A stretch of 64,000 nt of DNA from Nezara viridula (lineage: Eukaryota; Arthropoda; Insecta; Hemiptera; Pentatomidae), in assembly GCA_928085145.1 (NCBI GenBank), contig OV725077.1, positions 63,821,495 through 63,885,494 on the forward strand. Direction: 5' to 3'. Under the pieces are notes generated by a model that was not told the origin of the DNA, made no database searches, and worked only from the letters and a program-made list of their open reading frames with translations. Made by a program: the position numbers and the translations under genes. Shown in pieces: positions 44,109 to 54,440 of the stretch (position 1 is the first letter of the stretch; the number at the start of each line of letters is the position of its first letter).

Positions 44109-45410
44109 AGGATTTTTCAAAGGAGGGAAGAGGTGAGATACGAGATTTGTAAGGAGTGATATGAGTGGAGTGACTAGGGATTTGAAATCGGTTAGGAAAG
44201 ATGTTAACAAACTAGTGAGATCTGTTGCATTTGAAGGAGGAGGAATATGAGGAATTTGAGGTTGTTGATGATTATGTGTGTTAAGATGAACAGAATATTG
44301 AGATTGGGGCTGAGGTAGTTGCTGCGGCAGGGCTTCACATGTATTATTGGGGTTCTTACCTCCAAGTAGTTCGGAGTATGATAAATTATTGTTAACAATT
44401 CTAGAAGGTTCTCTTCTTGGTCTGGTTGTCTCATCTTGAATCCGGTTCTTCTGGTATCTGGATTTGAGGCTCTTATAGGTTTGGCAGCCTTTGTAGTTGG
44501 CCGGGTGTCCCTCCTGGCATAGTGCACACACTGCAGGATCTTGTATTGGTTTGGTGCACTCCACAGATTTGTGCTGTTCACCGCATTTCACGCAACGCGG
44601 CAGATGGTGACAATAAGTTTTCGTGTGGCCATACGCCTGGCAATTGTGGCACTGCACAATTTCCTTCTTGGGGTATGGCTTCTCTATCTTCACGATAGTG
44701 TAGTACAATCTCTTGATATCATATATTTTTTCAATGCCAGGTGATGGCTCTAGATCCACGAAAAATAAAGGTAGTGGAACTTTATTACTCACTCCTGGCT
44801 GCTCCTTATTCTCCTTCAGAACGTTGGTTACCTGACGCACTTTGAAACCAAGCGTCGCTAGTTCTTCTTTTATCACTTCAGTTGGGGTTGAGGAGTGTAA
44901 ATTTCTTACCACCACTCGTAGCGATCTCTCCTGTTTCAGCTGGTACGTGTGGAAATTTGCATTCGTTTCTGACAGGTACTTCACAATTTTTCGGTAGGCT
45001 TCTGCAGTATCAGGTGTTATTTTTGTGTCGTTGGTCCTGTTGAGGCAAGAATAACTGCCGGAGCAGATTTCGTTTAGCTGTGTACACAGTAGTTGAAAAT
45101 TTTTGATATTTTTTACAAATATCGGAGGAGGCCTTGGTTCCCTGGGTACTGCTGCTGACTCCATTACTTCTCTGTCATTATGAAGCACTTGGAACGGGTT
45201 TGGAGTGAAGAAAGGAGATTCTTCAACCATTTCTTGCGAAGAGGTACCTGGTTGTGGCTGAGGTTCTGTATCTGAAGTTTTCACTGTGGTTATTGGAGCT
45301 ATTTCTCGCAGGCAGCGACGAGTTTTTTGTTTCACTGGTGAATCACGAGGGGTACTAACTCCGTCTGACCGAGTCCTCTTAGTGGGCACCTTACTGGACA
45401 TCACTGACAA
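44106..45410 (-). CDS. Jockey-like ORF1 (gag-like zinc-knuckle protein), intact
   Basis: A 434-residue RNA-binding protein that coats the element's RNA in cytoplasmic particles (role known for Jockey-type ORF1). The start MSVMSSKVPTKRTRSDGVST matches the old copy at 2160; Met-4 (MSS) may be the true start. Residues ~50-100 are Pro-rich. Residues ~160-230 form a PRE_C2HC-type domain (RVVVRNLHSSTPTEVIKEEL). Three knuckles follow: CHNCQAYGHTKTYC (254-267), CVKCGEQHKSVEC (273-285) and CALCQEGHPANYKGC (295-309). The C-terminus is Gln/Pro/His-rich and ends in a hydrophobic Leu/Thr stretch. The stop shares one base with the ORF2 start (TAATG). No internal break, so the protein could still be made. 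Confidence 0.93.
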   Translation of the reverse strand: MSVMSSKVPTKRTRSDGVSTPRDSPVKQKTRRCLREIAPITTVKTSDTEPQPQPGTSSQEMVEESPFFTPNPFQVLHNDREVMESAAVPREPRPPPIFVKNIKNFQLLCTQLNEICSGSYSCLNRTNDTKITPDTAEAYRKIVKYLSETNANFHTYQLKQERSLRVVVRNLHSSTPTEVIKEELATLGFKVRQVTNVLKENKEQPGVSNKVPLPLFFVDLEPSPGIEKIYDIKRLYYTIVKIEKPYPKKEIVQCHNCQAYGHTKTYCHHLPRCVKCGEQHKSVECTKPIQDPAVCALCQEGHPANYKGCQTYKSLKSRYQKNRIQDETTRPRREPSRIVNNNLSYSELLGGKNPNNTCEALPQQLPQPQSQYSVHLNTHNHQQPQIPHIPPPSNATDLTSLLTSFLTDFKSLVTPLISLLTNLVSHLFPPLKNP

Positions 45411-45431
45411 TGCCGCATATCATAAGAGAAG

Positions 45432-45466
<35 letters not shown>

Positions 45467-45478
45467 AAAAAAAAAAAT
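45432..45478. repeat. Poly(A) tract on the plus strand
   Basis: About 45 A with a TT interruption. On the element's strand it is a T tract in the 5' UTR just before ORF1, where the old copy has only CTTTTTTATTTCTCC. It has probably expanded after insertion. Confidence 0.9.
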
Positions 45479-45583
45479 GTAGCAAACTGTAAATAACAAC
45501 TGCTCTGGTGTATACTTCAACTATATTCAGTAAATAATCAAAGAGATTCCGCTGAAAAATGGGCAATAACTAGAAATAGAAAT

Positions 45584-45900
45584 AGAATCATAAAATCATC
45601 TTTATTCTGGGACTAGATCCCTTAAGAATAAAAATATTGTTCATACTAATTGACAATAAATCTGGCCAGATGACTTATAAGAGAATACCTAAAATCTAAG
45701 TAATCAAATAAGTATATACATTGCATTGACGATATATTAAGGAAAGCAGATGGGTACTAGGGTTACAATATTACGATATTGGTGCAAAACACAAAAACAT
45801 ACAAATAACTAAATAAAATTAGAAAGAAAAGCTAAATAAGTTTTATATTCTTACCAGTCTCAGGTCAAACTGATTGAGAGGGATTATTATTTATAGAAAA
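45584..45900 (-). mobile_element. 3' end of a third LINE family (C)
   Basis: On the minus strand: CTTAAGGGATCTAGTCCCAG AATAAAG (two blocks), followed by a TGATTTTATGATTCTATTTC tail with (TCTATT)-like repeats. The same kind of end, AGGAACTTTGTCCCAGAATA then AAGGTTATTTTCTATCTATT, closes the LINE relic at 53688-54440. The Jockey element inserted into this tail. The upstream part has no recognisable coding sequence. Confidence 0.5.
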
Positions 45901-46151
45901 TAGTGGATTTCTTAAACCGCTCTTCTACAAAAGGTCTTTGGTAGAAGTTGTTCATGGAAGTCCAGACACATAAGGCCTACTAGTGAGCGTTTTAGAGCAC
46001 TTGAGGACGTTACGGACCATTTGGAGACGGCTACGATTCCCGGAAGCCGTTAAATGACGGTCTGTCAGCAATGAAACCACCGTCTATGACCTTCTTGCAT
46101 GCAGCGAATCCATCTCTTTGGCTTAAATGTTGAGGTGACACTATCTTGGTA
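45901..46151. other. Non-coding DNA of mixed composition
   Basis: GC-richer than average (GAGGACGTTACGGACCATTT, GCTACGATTCCCGGAAGCCG), no frame or repeat recognised. It may belong to the adjacent LINE. Confidence 0.35.
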
Positions 46152-46421
46152 GTCTTGACTAGGTGTCTCCAAAATTTTTGGCACATGGGCTATGAAAAAA
46201 AAATGTTTTTTTTAATTAGTGACAATTCATTTGTGAAATGAGCTTTCTAAGAGAAACAATTTATGCAATATATGTTATAGTAATCTCGTGTTTGAGCGAT
46301 TAGCTAAATTACATATTTTTAAAATTTACTGTTTAATCAAATAAATTTTCGCTGGCCGGGTCCAGTTGCTTTTGAGCGAAATCGTCCCGCGGGTCGTAGT
46401 TTGGGGACCTCTGGTCTATAC
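46152..46421 (+). mobile_element. hAT-like non-autonomous element with 8-bp target duplication (second family)
   Basis: The element (46160-46413, 254 bases) starts TAGGTGTCTCCAAAATTTTT and ends GTAGTTTGGGGACCTCTG; the ends are inverted repeats (GGTcTCCAAA type, GGTCCCCAAA in the complement). The flanks GTCTTGAC (46152-46159) and GTCTATAC (46414-46421) are an 8-bp duplication with two mismatches. GGTCCCCAAA ends are typical of hAT elements. No transposase. Confidence 0.85.
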
Positions 46422-46944
46422 CATGAAACGTATACACGTCGATGACCTAATATCTATATTCTATCCTAGGTCGACTTTTTCTATAAATTTTCTATAGTAA
46501 AATCTTTTAGACTTCTTTAACTAAATTGCTAAAATAAAGATAAAAATCTTAATTTCGAAATATAACTTAACCCTAATAGAAAAACTACTCCAGCTTCTCG
46601 CACACAAGTTAATAATGTTTGGCTCAGTGGTCATCTTTTATTAAAACTGTCTACGTGAGCTAAGGTCAGACATAACGAGCCATGTCGATGAAAAATCGAA
46701 TACTTGTGTATTTTTTAAGACTACGAAATAATGGTGTTTTTACTTCTTCACTGTATCGACAATGAATTCTTTGCAGGACTTTTTTTTTTTTTTTTTTTTT
46801 CCTATTTATTGTATGTTGAGTGTGGTTCAAGAAATATTTTTGCAGATTTATCATATCTACGTATTATTATGGATAAGTTGATTAAAGCTGTAAAAAGGAT
46901 GTAAGATACTACCAATAGGCTCTTTAAGAGGATTTTTTAACATT
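46422..46944. other. Non-coding DNA
   Basis: T run at 46780-46800. No gene; the minus frame 46666-46854 spans the homopolymer and is unsupported. Confidence 0.4.
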
Positions 46945-47216
46945 TTATTTTTTTTTATTTATTTAGAAATATAATAATCTGTCACGTGGACAATTATTAT
47001 AGAGAGATATTAACACATTCACACCATATATGCAGAAAGTATAAAATTAACAAAAGTAAAATAATAACTAAATAATAATCAAACAACTATGTACAATAAA
47101 AATAAAATAACCTAATGATAAGTAAATTAAAAAAAAATAAAAACTCAGTCATACCTATATAAAATATATACAATTAGGAAGGGAACCCCAAACCAGCCTT
47201 CTCCCTCCAACATTAA
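46945..47216 (-). mobile_element. Jockey-like 3' UTR, subfamily A
   Basis: On the minus strand from TTGGAGGGAGAAGGCTGGTT at 47216 to a TTTCTAAATAAATAAAAAAA end at 46950. It is nearly the same over its length as 33912-34180 (GTATATATGGTGTGAATGTG type block, GGACAATTATTATAG reversed). No coding part. A 5'-truncated insertion. Confidence 0.88.
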
Positions 47217-48489
47217 TGTGAACTGTAGCTTTAGTTCTGATGGAGGATCTTCACAAATGTATTTAATTAAAAACTTAGTGTTTTCACTAACTTTTAACGA
47301 AATGTGTGCGCTGAATAGGCAGTTAGTATCATGTTTCATACAAAAATTGAAAATTCTATCACATGATTTTGTACCAGTAAGACACAGAATGTTTACAGAT
47401 CCAGTCATATAAACTGTTTTGTCTTAATTATAGACAGGCTATTTTTTATAAGAAGAAATAATAACAATAAACAAAATAAAATTATACCTTTTACGAAATA
47501 TGTATTCATACAAATTATAATACTTTTGCCTTTTTTCTCTCTTCCTCTTTTTTTTTTTTAGTCCAGCAAAGCATCTCTCTTTTATCCTAACTTCCAAATC
47601 CCTCTTCATATTTCCTTTCTGTTCATGGTCTTCTTATGATGGTATGGATATGATTACACTTGGTATTATCTCTCTTGATTTATTTTATTATTATTAAATT
47701 TTTTTGAGATTCTTGCCAGAACAATAATCTTTTGAATGTACTTTTCATTAAGTTTGTACCTTTGTTAATTATAAAACTGTGTGGAATTTTTGTAATTGCG
47801 TGATGTTTACCATTAAACGTTAACATAAAGTGAATTACATAAGCTTAATCGAAGCATATGAAAATAGCAAAGGAAAATAAAATATGAAATTAAATCAATA
47901 AATTATAAAGAAATAAGTAGTTTTTATCCTCTCCTGTAAAACATTCAATTTTTACATACGACGTTTTGCACTTACACTGGCGCTATATATCTTCTTCAGT
48001 ATATAATGAGATTTTTTTTTTAAATATCGATTCCGCATTTTAGTATTCACTGATGAACAAAATGCGTGGATATCAAACAGTATTCGCGGATTTCAAAATG
48101 TTAAGGAATTACTGTATTGCTGTAAAATGCTTTTCTCAGAGATTTTATTCTCATACAAAAAATTATAAACTATGGAACATAGAAATTGTTTAGGCAATGA
48201 AAACAGTAATGAAGCTATACTGATCTTGCTTGGCAGACTTTTTCATCCAAAGTTTATAATTTTAATGTTATATTTTTAATATTTAATATAATATTGAAAC
48301 TATTATAACATATATATCATACAACATAGATATCCTAGTAAAAATGTGGCTCTTAATGATAGAAAGATTCTGTGTTCTATTGATCTATAGAATAATTTCT
48401 TCACCCTTGGATTAATCATTTCAGACTGTTTTTAGAGCTAATGTGACTTTGATCTTATCTCGTGTGATATATTCATATGGTACATCCTC
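47217..48489. other. Non-coding DNA
   Basis: No supported gene. At 47967-47999 on the minus strand CTGAAGAAGATATATAGCG … CAAAACGTCGTATG is a decayed hammerhead-like phrase. Upstream parts of the LINE-C relic that begins near 48490 may extend into this stretch but are not recognisable. Confidence 0.35.
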
Positions 48490-48572
48490 TACCAAATCAT
48501 CAACAATCAGCGTCGTTCTTACGCCTACAATATTCTCCTCAGTCCGTTCCCTTTCCAAAAGATCTCGACCTT
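48490..48572 (+). pseudogene. LINE-C ORF relic, left part (interrupted by the R1-like element)
   Basis: One forward frame reads TISVVLTPTIFSSVRSLSKR at about 48500-48562. This is the block that precedes the FxRSxxxWNSLPxxIR end of many CR1/RTE-group LINE proteins. The frame is cut at 48572 by the R1-like insertion and resumes at 53673 after the duplicated AAAGATCTCGACCTT. Confidence 0.6.
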
Positions 48573-48741
48573 TTTAATTTATTTACACCCTACCCTGCCA
48601 ATAAGGCAATACGGGTGTTAAGCAGTTGTGAGTAGCAACGCATGCGTTACAATTCACTACTGCATTCAGACCAATTACATTTATCTTACAGCTGTGCACA
48701 CAGCCTGTTCTTTTTTTCTTCTCTCTTTTTTTTTTCTCTTT

Positions 48742-51700
48742 TTAGTCAGCATCTTCTTCTACCCTCTCTGGCGGTCTTCCGGATACTAGTTCATTTCTTC
48801 TTCCCAATGAAAAGTGGGTTGACCCAACCAGTTCCTTCCAACCGTATACGAATGCCTTGTAATACGAATATTTTTCCTTTGTCATAACTTGAGGGAGATC
48901 GCTCTCCATCAGAGCGTAGAGCCCCGTCTCCCTCAACAACTTAGCCCTCAGTGCCTCAAGGGCGGTACAGACAAGTATGATATGCTCGGCGGTCTCCGGC
49001 ACTCTGCAACTTGGCATAGGATTGGATGTTCTTGCCATATTCAGCGAGCTTTGCTCGGAAACCCCCGCGCCCTGTGAGGAACTGTGAGACCCAGTACTCC
49101 GGCAGAACCCATGCCTGTTCCATTCTTGAACCAACGGTGGGGAAGTATTTTCTTAGCGTAGCCCCTTTTGGCGTCGTCACCCACCGCTGGTTCCATTCCT
49201 TTAATATGTTCTCCCGAAGAATGCTCTTCCATCTATTAGGGTTTTCACTGATCCTCACACGAAGATTCGCCGGTAGATCCACCAGGCCTTCTCTCTTCAT
49301 CTTATGCCGAAAGTATTCTTCTCGTAGAAGATCAATAGGAGTAGTTCCGGCTAAGACTTGTACCGCCTCATGAGACACTGAACGGTACGCTCTAGTGACC
49401 CGCAGCAGAGCCATCCGCTGGATTGTTGCCAACCTTTTCTTCTGTTGGTGCGAGAGATGATGACTCCACGCAGGGGACGTATATCTCAGGATGCCCAGAA
49501 TAACTCTTTTATAAATAGTCAACGTGGCTGGGTACCTGAGACCCCAAAAGGCGCCCCCGATGCGACTAAATCCATTGAGAGCCAGAGCTACCCTACCTTT
49601 CGTGTAGTCCAAGTTGAAATTTCTCTCAATTCTTATGCCAAGGTAAGTAACAGCCTCACTTGGACGTATCCTTTCTCCTTCTATTCTGAGAGTAATAGGG
49701 TGGGCCCTGTCAGTCTTACCTCTTAGAAGAATGGACTGGGTCTTAGCAGCCGCCATCTTCATCTTTTTTCTCTCTCAACATCCTCCTACGAGGTTGGCAC
49801 ATCGTTCAGCTTCTTCTTTTAACCTGGCTCTGCTGTTTGAGGCAAATCATCAACAACGGCCAAATCATCAACATAGGCCGTGGTGGGGAACCGCTCCTGT
49901 TCTAGTAATCCCAGCAACTCATCGAAGACTAATTTCCACAGGGCTGGACCAAGAACCGAGCCCTGCGGACAACCTCTTTCCATCGACTCTTGTACTTCAA
50001 AGAAGCTACCTTTTATCTTCAATGTTCGGTCCTGGAGGTAGCTCCTTAAAAGATCATATAAGTTGCTGGGAGCCTCATACTTCTGCAACTGCTGGAGTAC
50101 GCTCGGCCACCAGACGCTATCAAAGGCGGAAGATATGTCGAACAGGATAAGCATGACATACTTCTCCGCCTTCTCTTCAACGTCACGGCGCACTCTCAGC
50201 AGGGCATCTGCGGTTCCCCTGCCTTTAGTGGATCCATACTGCCGTGGATGGCTAGCCCTAGAGAAGACTGGCCGTAGACTCATCATCAACAGGGTCTCCA
50301 ATAATTTACTCATGATAGGGAGGAGGCATATAGGCCTATTAGATTTGGCTAATTGCTTGTCCTTGCCTCTTCCCTTGTAGAGGAGTCTAACATCAGCAAT
50401 TTTCCAACTCTTAGGAAAGTATCCCCTGTCCAGACAATCATTGAACAATGTCAAATGTCTCTGTTCAATATAGGGGATACTGTTCCTGAGGATTGCTGCG
50501 TCTATGGAGTTTAATCCAGGTGCACGACCAGCCTTTTGCCTATCCACAGCAGCACGTAGATCCCATATGTCCCACGGTGGGCACAAGTCCGTACCAGGTG
50601 GGCATACAGTAGTGCGTCTTATAAATATTTCCTCCTCATTATCCTGGGACGAATCATCTCTGGGCTAGGTCTCAGATAGGAACACCTTTGCAGTCTCTTC
50701 CAGAGTGGTTGCCTGGGAACATCCGCGCTTTAAAGCTGCAATCACTTGCTGTGGAGCAAACTTACCAAGGGCCACTCTATAAGGTACACTCCAGGGATTC
50801 TTAGATGACTCCTGAACAATGAATTCGTCCCAAGACTTCCGCTTTAGACTTGTACTCATCACGAAGTGTAATGCGCCTCTCTTCGCAAGTACACTTCTGG
50901 TAGGAACGCCGTGCCTGGTAGAGTTCTCTCTTCATTGTGGTGAAGGCAGGCGTCGCTCAGTCGAGCTCTCGCCTTCCGGTGCTGAAGGGATTCTTCAGCG
51001 GTATCGCGGATGACATCAGTGATCCTGGACACTCGGTAATCCAGATCATCTGTTTGCTCCGTTTCCGCCTCATCCCAGTCTTCGTCGACCAGTTTTCCCT
51101 CCAGCAATGACCGGAAGGCACTCCAATTTCCTTTTCGAGTAAGGTAACCTTTTTCTATCCCGAGGGAAACTTCTGTATTTTCCGCCGGCCTAAAGGCTAT
51201 CGCTTGGTGGTCGGAACTCGTCTCAGATCGGAGGACCCAATCGATAATGCGGTTTGCCAGCACCGGTGATACCAATGTAACATCAATCCAGCTCTGCCCC
51301 CTAGCGCTAGAGAACGTCGGGGTAGCAGAGGGATCGTTCATAACCACTAATTGGTTTCGGGCAATAAATTCACCGAGCTTAGCGCCCCTTCTATTAGTTC
51401 GATTAGATCCCCAGACCGTGTTCCAGGAGTTGGTATCTGAGCATATGATCACGTTCCTGGTGCTAGCCGTGATTATCTCCATGGCGGATATGTCTTCGTC
51501 AATATCGCCCCCGTCCGGTAAATATGATGAGACCTGCGTAAAGGCAACATTGTTCCATCTGATATGACAAGCAACACATTCCGCCATGGTAAACTGCCTC
51601 AGATCCACCACATCGAGGTTCGGGTTGTTAACCACAATAGCAGCCCTGGGCCTCCTCTCTCCACTGCCCAAGGCTATAACTCTCGATGTGAGACCAAACC

Positions 51701-51833
51701 CCGTGACCTTGTTTCTCCAGCAGCTCGGTTCCTGGACTGCCATGATGTCGTAGCTTTGTGAGAGGGAGCGTAGCTCTTCCGCAACTAGACGCCGGCGGCC
51801 CATATTGAGCTGAAGGATGGAGATCTTACTCAT
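48742..51833 (-). pseudogene. R1-like ORF2 (endonuclease + reverse transcriptase), broken
   Basis: The frame from 51833 encodes the endonuclease: N10, E35 (VQEPSC), D133-N135 (CSDTNSWNTVWG), D184 (WIDVTL) and S207-D208-H209, all present. It shifts near 50945 and again near 50850, continues as the RT with a TAG stop near 50665, and shows RPICLLPIMSKLLE, LFDISSAFDSVWW (first Asp), GCPQGSVLGPALW and YVDD (about 49864-49875). It then shifts near 49840, has a TGA near 49788, and runs on as the thumb and C-terminal domain (YLGIRIERNFNLDY, WVLPEYWVSQ). It shifts near 49030 into the zinc-finger region SCRVPETAEHIILVC and ends at 48742. All catalytic motifs are readable, so the decay is recent compared with the fragment at 39914. 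The enzyme cannot be made from this copy. Confidence 0.92.
51830..51833 (-). promoter_or_regulatory. ATGA start/stop overlap between ORF1 and ORF2
   Basis: ORF2's ATG overlaps ORF1's TGA by two bases, which allows termination-reinitiation. Function inferred from related R1-type elements. Confidence 0.65.
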
Positions 51834-53263
51834 AAGAAGTCCTCATCGCCATTTTTTTTTGACCAATTTAAATGCACAGGACAATCACGACTGCCCGCCT
51901 TATGCTTAGTGTGCCTGGGATGGGCCTTTGCCCTCACACAGTTGATGCATGTCGGTCCTGCCTGAGCTAGTTTTTTGAGGCACTCCTTGAGAAAATGACC
52001 AGTACCTGCACACCAGATGCAGACCAGTGCATCTGATGGACATGTGGCGTTAGAGTGCCCGTAGTCCTGACACTTGGTACAACGGGGGGCGTCGAGGTTA
52101 TCTTCAAAGGTCATTGACCACCATCCTCCAATCAAGCATGCCATGTCTAATAGATGGAATCGCAGGATTGGGTGCACTTCCAGCACCCAGTTTTTAGTTA
52201 TTCCATTCCCTGCTGTAGAAGAAAAAACAGGCCGAAGTCCATCGTTTACGAGCGAACCTGGGATCGATTTATCAATTAGCTTTACCCGTAAAAGCGTAAT
52301 TAATGCCTCCGCAGTCCATGAATTGGGCACACCTTTAATTTCAAGCCTAGATCGTTTCTTAAGTGCAAGCTTGGCCTCTAGTCCTACTTCTCGTAGACCC
52401 TGCCACCCAATAACTTTCGCCGCTTGGGAGCTATCTTCCATCCGAACTAAGACCGAGCCTCCCCTAGTAGCAAGTACTATGGAGGCATTAACTCCTATTA
52501 CAATAGGAGATGGCAGCGCACTGATGATTTCCACGGGACTTTTACCGGGCCCACTAATTGTGACGTAGGTGGGTTTAGAGTTAGATATCTCTGCCGGCTT
52601 CAATGGCAGAGATTTTACGATATCTGCCATTGTCCTTGGCTTACTTCGTAATTGGGCTGAATCTTCAGGAGAGGCATGACTGGTCGGCTCAATCGGGTTA
52701 TTTAAATTACTGGCTACCTTGTTAGCTGCTTTGGTCCTCCTGCGGCTTCTTTTACTGACTATGACTTTGTAGGGTTCAGTAGCCGCTGAGGGTCCAGCCG
52801 GGCTTGCTTCTCTGATATCTAAGATTTGTGGTTGTGGTTCCACTTCCGTAAGTCCCTCAATAATTTTAGGCACCGTTTTTTCTATTACAAGTCGAGCAAT
52901 CATCTCATGAATACTAGGAGTCTTAAGTGACTCATGAACCGCTTTTTGGATGAGCTCAGAAATGTCTTCATTTGTGTGTGCCTTTTTACTTTTGTCGTCT
53001 AGGGTTTCAATGATATCTATCAAGGTTATAATTTTTCTATTTATATAATTTTGTACCTTGATATTCAACCCATTATCTGCCCGTTGAACATAAACTCTAA
53101 GATTCTCCTGAATTTGTAAGGCCGATTGTAGTAAACTTTTAGCTGCAGCCTCCTCCGAATTTGCCTCCAAATCAAGAGAACCCTTTCTTGCCCGTTTGGC
53201 ATTTCGCTTGGAAACCTTTTGGGAACTATCCTCTTCCATATCAATTACAATTGGGTCAACCAT
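51830..53263 (-). CDS. R1-like ORF1 (gag-like, CCHC knuckles), intact
   Basis: A 477-residue nucleic-acid-binding protein, start MVDPIVIDMEEDSSQKVSKR. The N-terminal half is charged and low in structure, with a helical, possibly coiled segment at ~50-135. At ~240-385 lies a basic domain that ends before the knuckles. The zinc knuckles are CTKCQDYGHSNATC (395-408), CIWCAGTGHFLKEC (415-428) and a longer third CINC…H…C unit (439-461). Three knuckles of this spacing are typical of R1-clade ORF1 proteins, which form RNP particles with element RNA and guide them to target DNA. The frame has no internal stop. The stop overlaps the ORF2 start as ATGA. This is the only part of the element that could still be translated whole. 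Confidence 0.92.
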   Translation of the reverse strand: MVDPIVIDMEEDSSQKVSKRNAKRARKGSLDLEANSEEAAAKSLLQSALQIQENLRVYVQRADNGLNIKVQNYINRKIITLIDIIETLDDKSKKAHTNEDISELIQKAVHESLKTPSIHEMIARLVIEKTVPKIIEGLTEVEPQPQILDIREASPAGPSAATEPYKVIVSKRSRRRTKAANKVASNLNNPIEPTSHASPEDSAQLRSKPRTMADIVKSLPLKPAEISNSKPTYVTISGPGKSPVEIISALPSPIVIGVNASIVLATRGGSVLVRMEDSSQAAKVIGWQGLREVGLEAKLALKKRSRLEIKGVPNSWTAEALITLLRVKLIDKSIPGSLVNDGLRPVFSSTAGNGITKNWVLEVHPILRFHLLDMACLIGGWWSMTFEDNLDAPRCTKCQDYGHSNATCPSDALVCIWCAGTGHFLKECLKKLAQAGPTCINCVRAKAHPRHTKHKAGSRDCPVHLNWSKKNGDEDFL

Positions 53264-53672
53264 ACTGTAAGAAAGTAGTAAACACTACAAAAACGATTTC
53301 AATTTATAGTATACTACAGTTTAGAGGTTAACTAGCTACGTTTATTAAATGGAGGTTACCTTTCTATTATTGTCCAATGAAACTTGTATACAAGTTCTCC
53401 GTTATAAGTTTAAGCTCTCGTAGGAACGATTAAAGTCCAGAAAGTCTTCAACTACGAGAAGATGACGAACTCGCAGTTCCACATAACCTTACTTAAGACT
53501 AAAAACTTATTTACAGAGGAAAACTAAAAAAAAAAAGGAACAAGAAAACATAATGAACAATAAAATGGAAAACACTAGAACACGAACAATAACAAAATAA
53601 GTATATAAACACCAGTCACAAGTCTAAACACAATACTTTGGAGAACCAATACCTTATCAGCAATCACTATCC

Positions 53673-54440
53673 AAAGATCTCGACCTTCTAATCTTTACAT
53701 GCCTCCTCACAGATCTCTCTCATTTTGAAACTCCTTTATTGCTCGCTCTGTCAATTTCTGGAATTCCCTCCCTATCAAAATTCGACATTCCCTTTCCATA
53801 TTCACATTCATAACCCTCATATTCCAATTCCTATCCCAAAAACAGTCACATAGTTTTTAACCATTTGAAAACATAGATTTATTTCATTCCCTTGATTGTC
53901 AAATATCAGCGCTATTCTTTGCTAGGGATATTAATTTTCTTTTAGAGTAAAGGTTTTTCTACTTGATGTCACTGAATGCATCTATTGGTTGTTTATAATT
54001 ATTATCTTTTATACACCACTAAATTCTTGCCTATTGATACGTTAAGAAATGATGGTGATGTATTTATATATTAATCAACATTTAAATGATAATGCACTTA
54101 TATATTAATCATTCACATTATATTGTCAGGTTCAGCTTTCTTTTTAATCAACGGAAACAAAGATTATTTTAATCAAGAATGTAATATATTTTTCTTTATT
54201 GTTTTCTTTAAAGGGTATACTGGTCTATCACTGCAAATAGCTTTAAGTGTCTTGTCGTAGTGTTAATTGTTTTGTATATAGATTTGTTTTATTTTTTGTG
54301 TATAGAATGTTTGCCTTATATTTTCCTTACATTGCTTTTTTTTTCTATTGATTTTATTTAGGTTAGATGTAATCTTTTAATTTTGTTATTCCCAAGGAAC
54401 TTTGTCCCAGAATAAGGTTATTTTCTATCTATTATATTCT
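53673..54440 (+). pseudogene. LINE-C ORF relic, right part, and 3' UTR
   Basis: After the duplicated target site the frame continues SRPSNLYMPPHRSLSF, stop, NSFIARSVNFWNSLPIKIRH and stops near 53855. FxxRSVxxWNSLPxxIR is the C-terminal signature of CR1/RTE-group LINEs. A ~580-base 3' UTR follows, ending AGGAACTTTGTCCCAGAATA and a TTCTATCTATTATATTC tail. Together with 48490-48572 it shows one old LINE split by the R1-like element. Confidence 0.65.

Larger units (their letters stand above)
41285..45583 (-). mobile_element. Near-complete Jockey-like non-LTR retrotransposon
   Basis: The element spans about 41298-45570 on the minus strand, flanked by TAGAAATAGAAAT at 41285-41297 and 45571-45583 (a 13-bp target duplication, although the flank is itself AGAAAT-repetitive). 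From its 5' end it has a ~160-base UTR, ORF1 (gag-like), ORF2 (endonuclease and RT) and a ~280-base 3' UTR that ends in an A tract. Truncated relatives lie at 2040, 17445, 33912 and 46945. The 5' UTR contains a ~45-base T tract (A run at 45432-45478 on the plus strand) absent from the old copy. ORF2 is disabled by an internal deletion, so this copy could move only if helped in trans. Confidence 0.92.
48558..53687 (-). mobile_element. Near-complete R1-like non-LTR retrotransposon with 15-bp target duplication
   Basis: The element covers about 48573-53672 on the minus strand, flanked by AAAGATCTCGACCTT at 48558-48572 and 53673-53687 (perfect 15 bp). Its ~410-base 5' UTR is followed by ORF1 (53263-51830), an ATGA overlap, ORF2 (51833 to 48742, broken) and a ~170-base 3' UTR with A-rich tracts. 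Canonical R1 elements sit in 28S rDNA; this one is in another LINE, so it belongs to a lineage without that site choice or is a stray. Fragments of the same lineage lie at 3380-3730 and 39914-40600. ORF2 carries at least four frameshifts and two stops. Confidence 0.92.

Noticed and set aside
48573..53672. 28S-rDNA-inserted R1 element
   Set aside because: Flanks are a LINE relic and AT-rich DNA, not 28S rDNA, although the proteins are R1-like.
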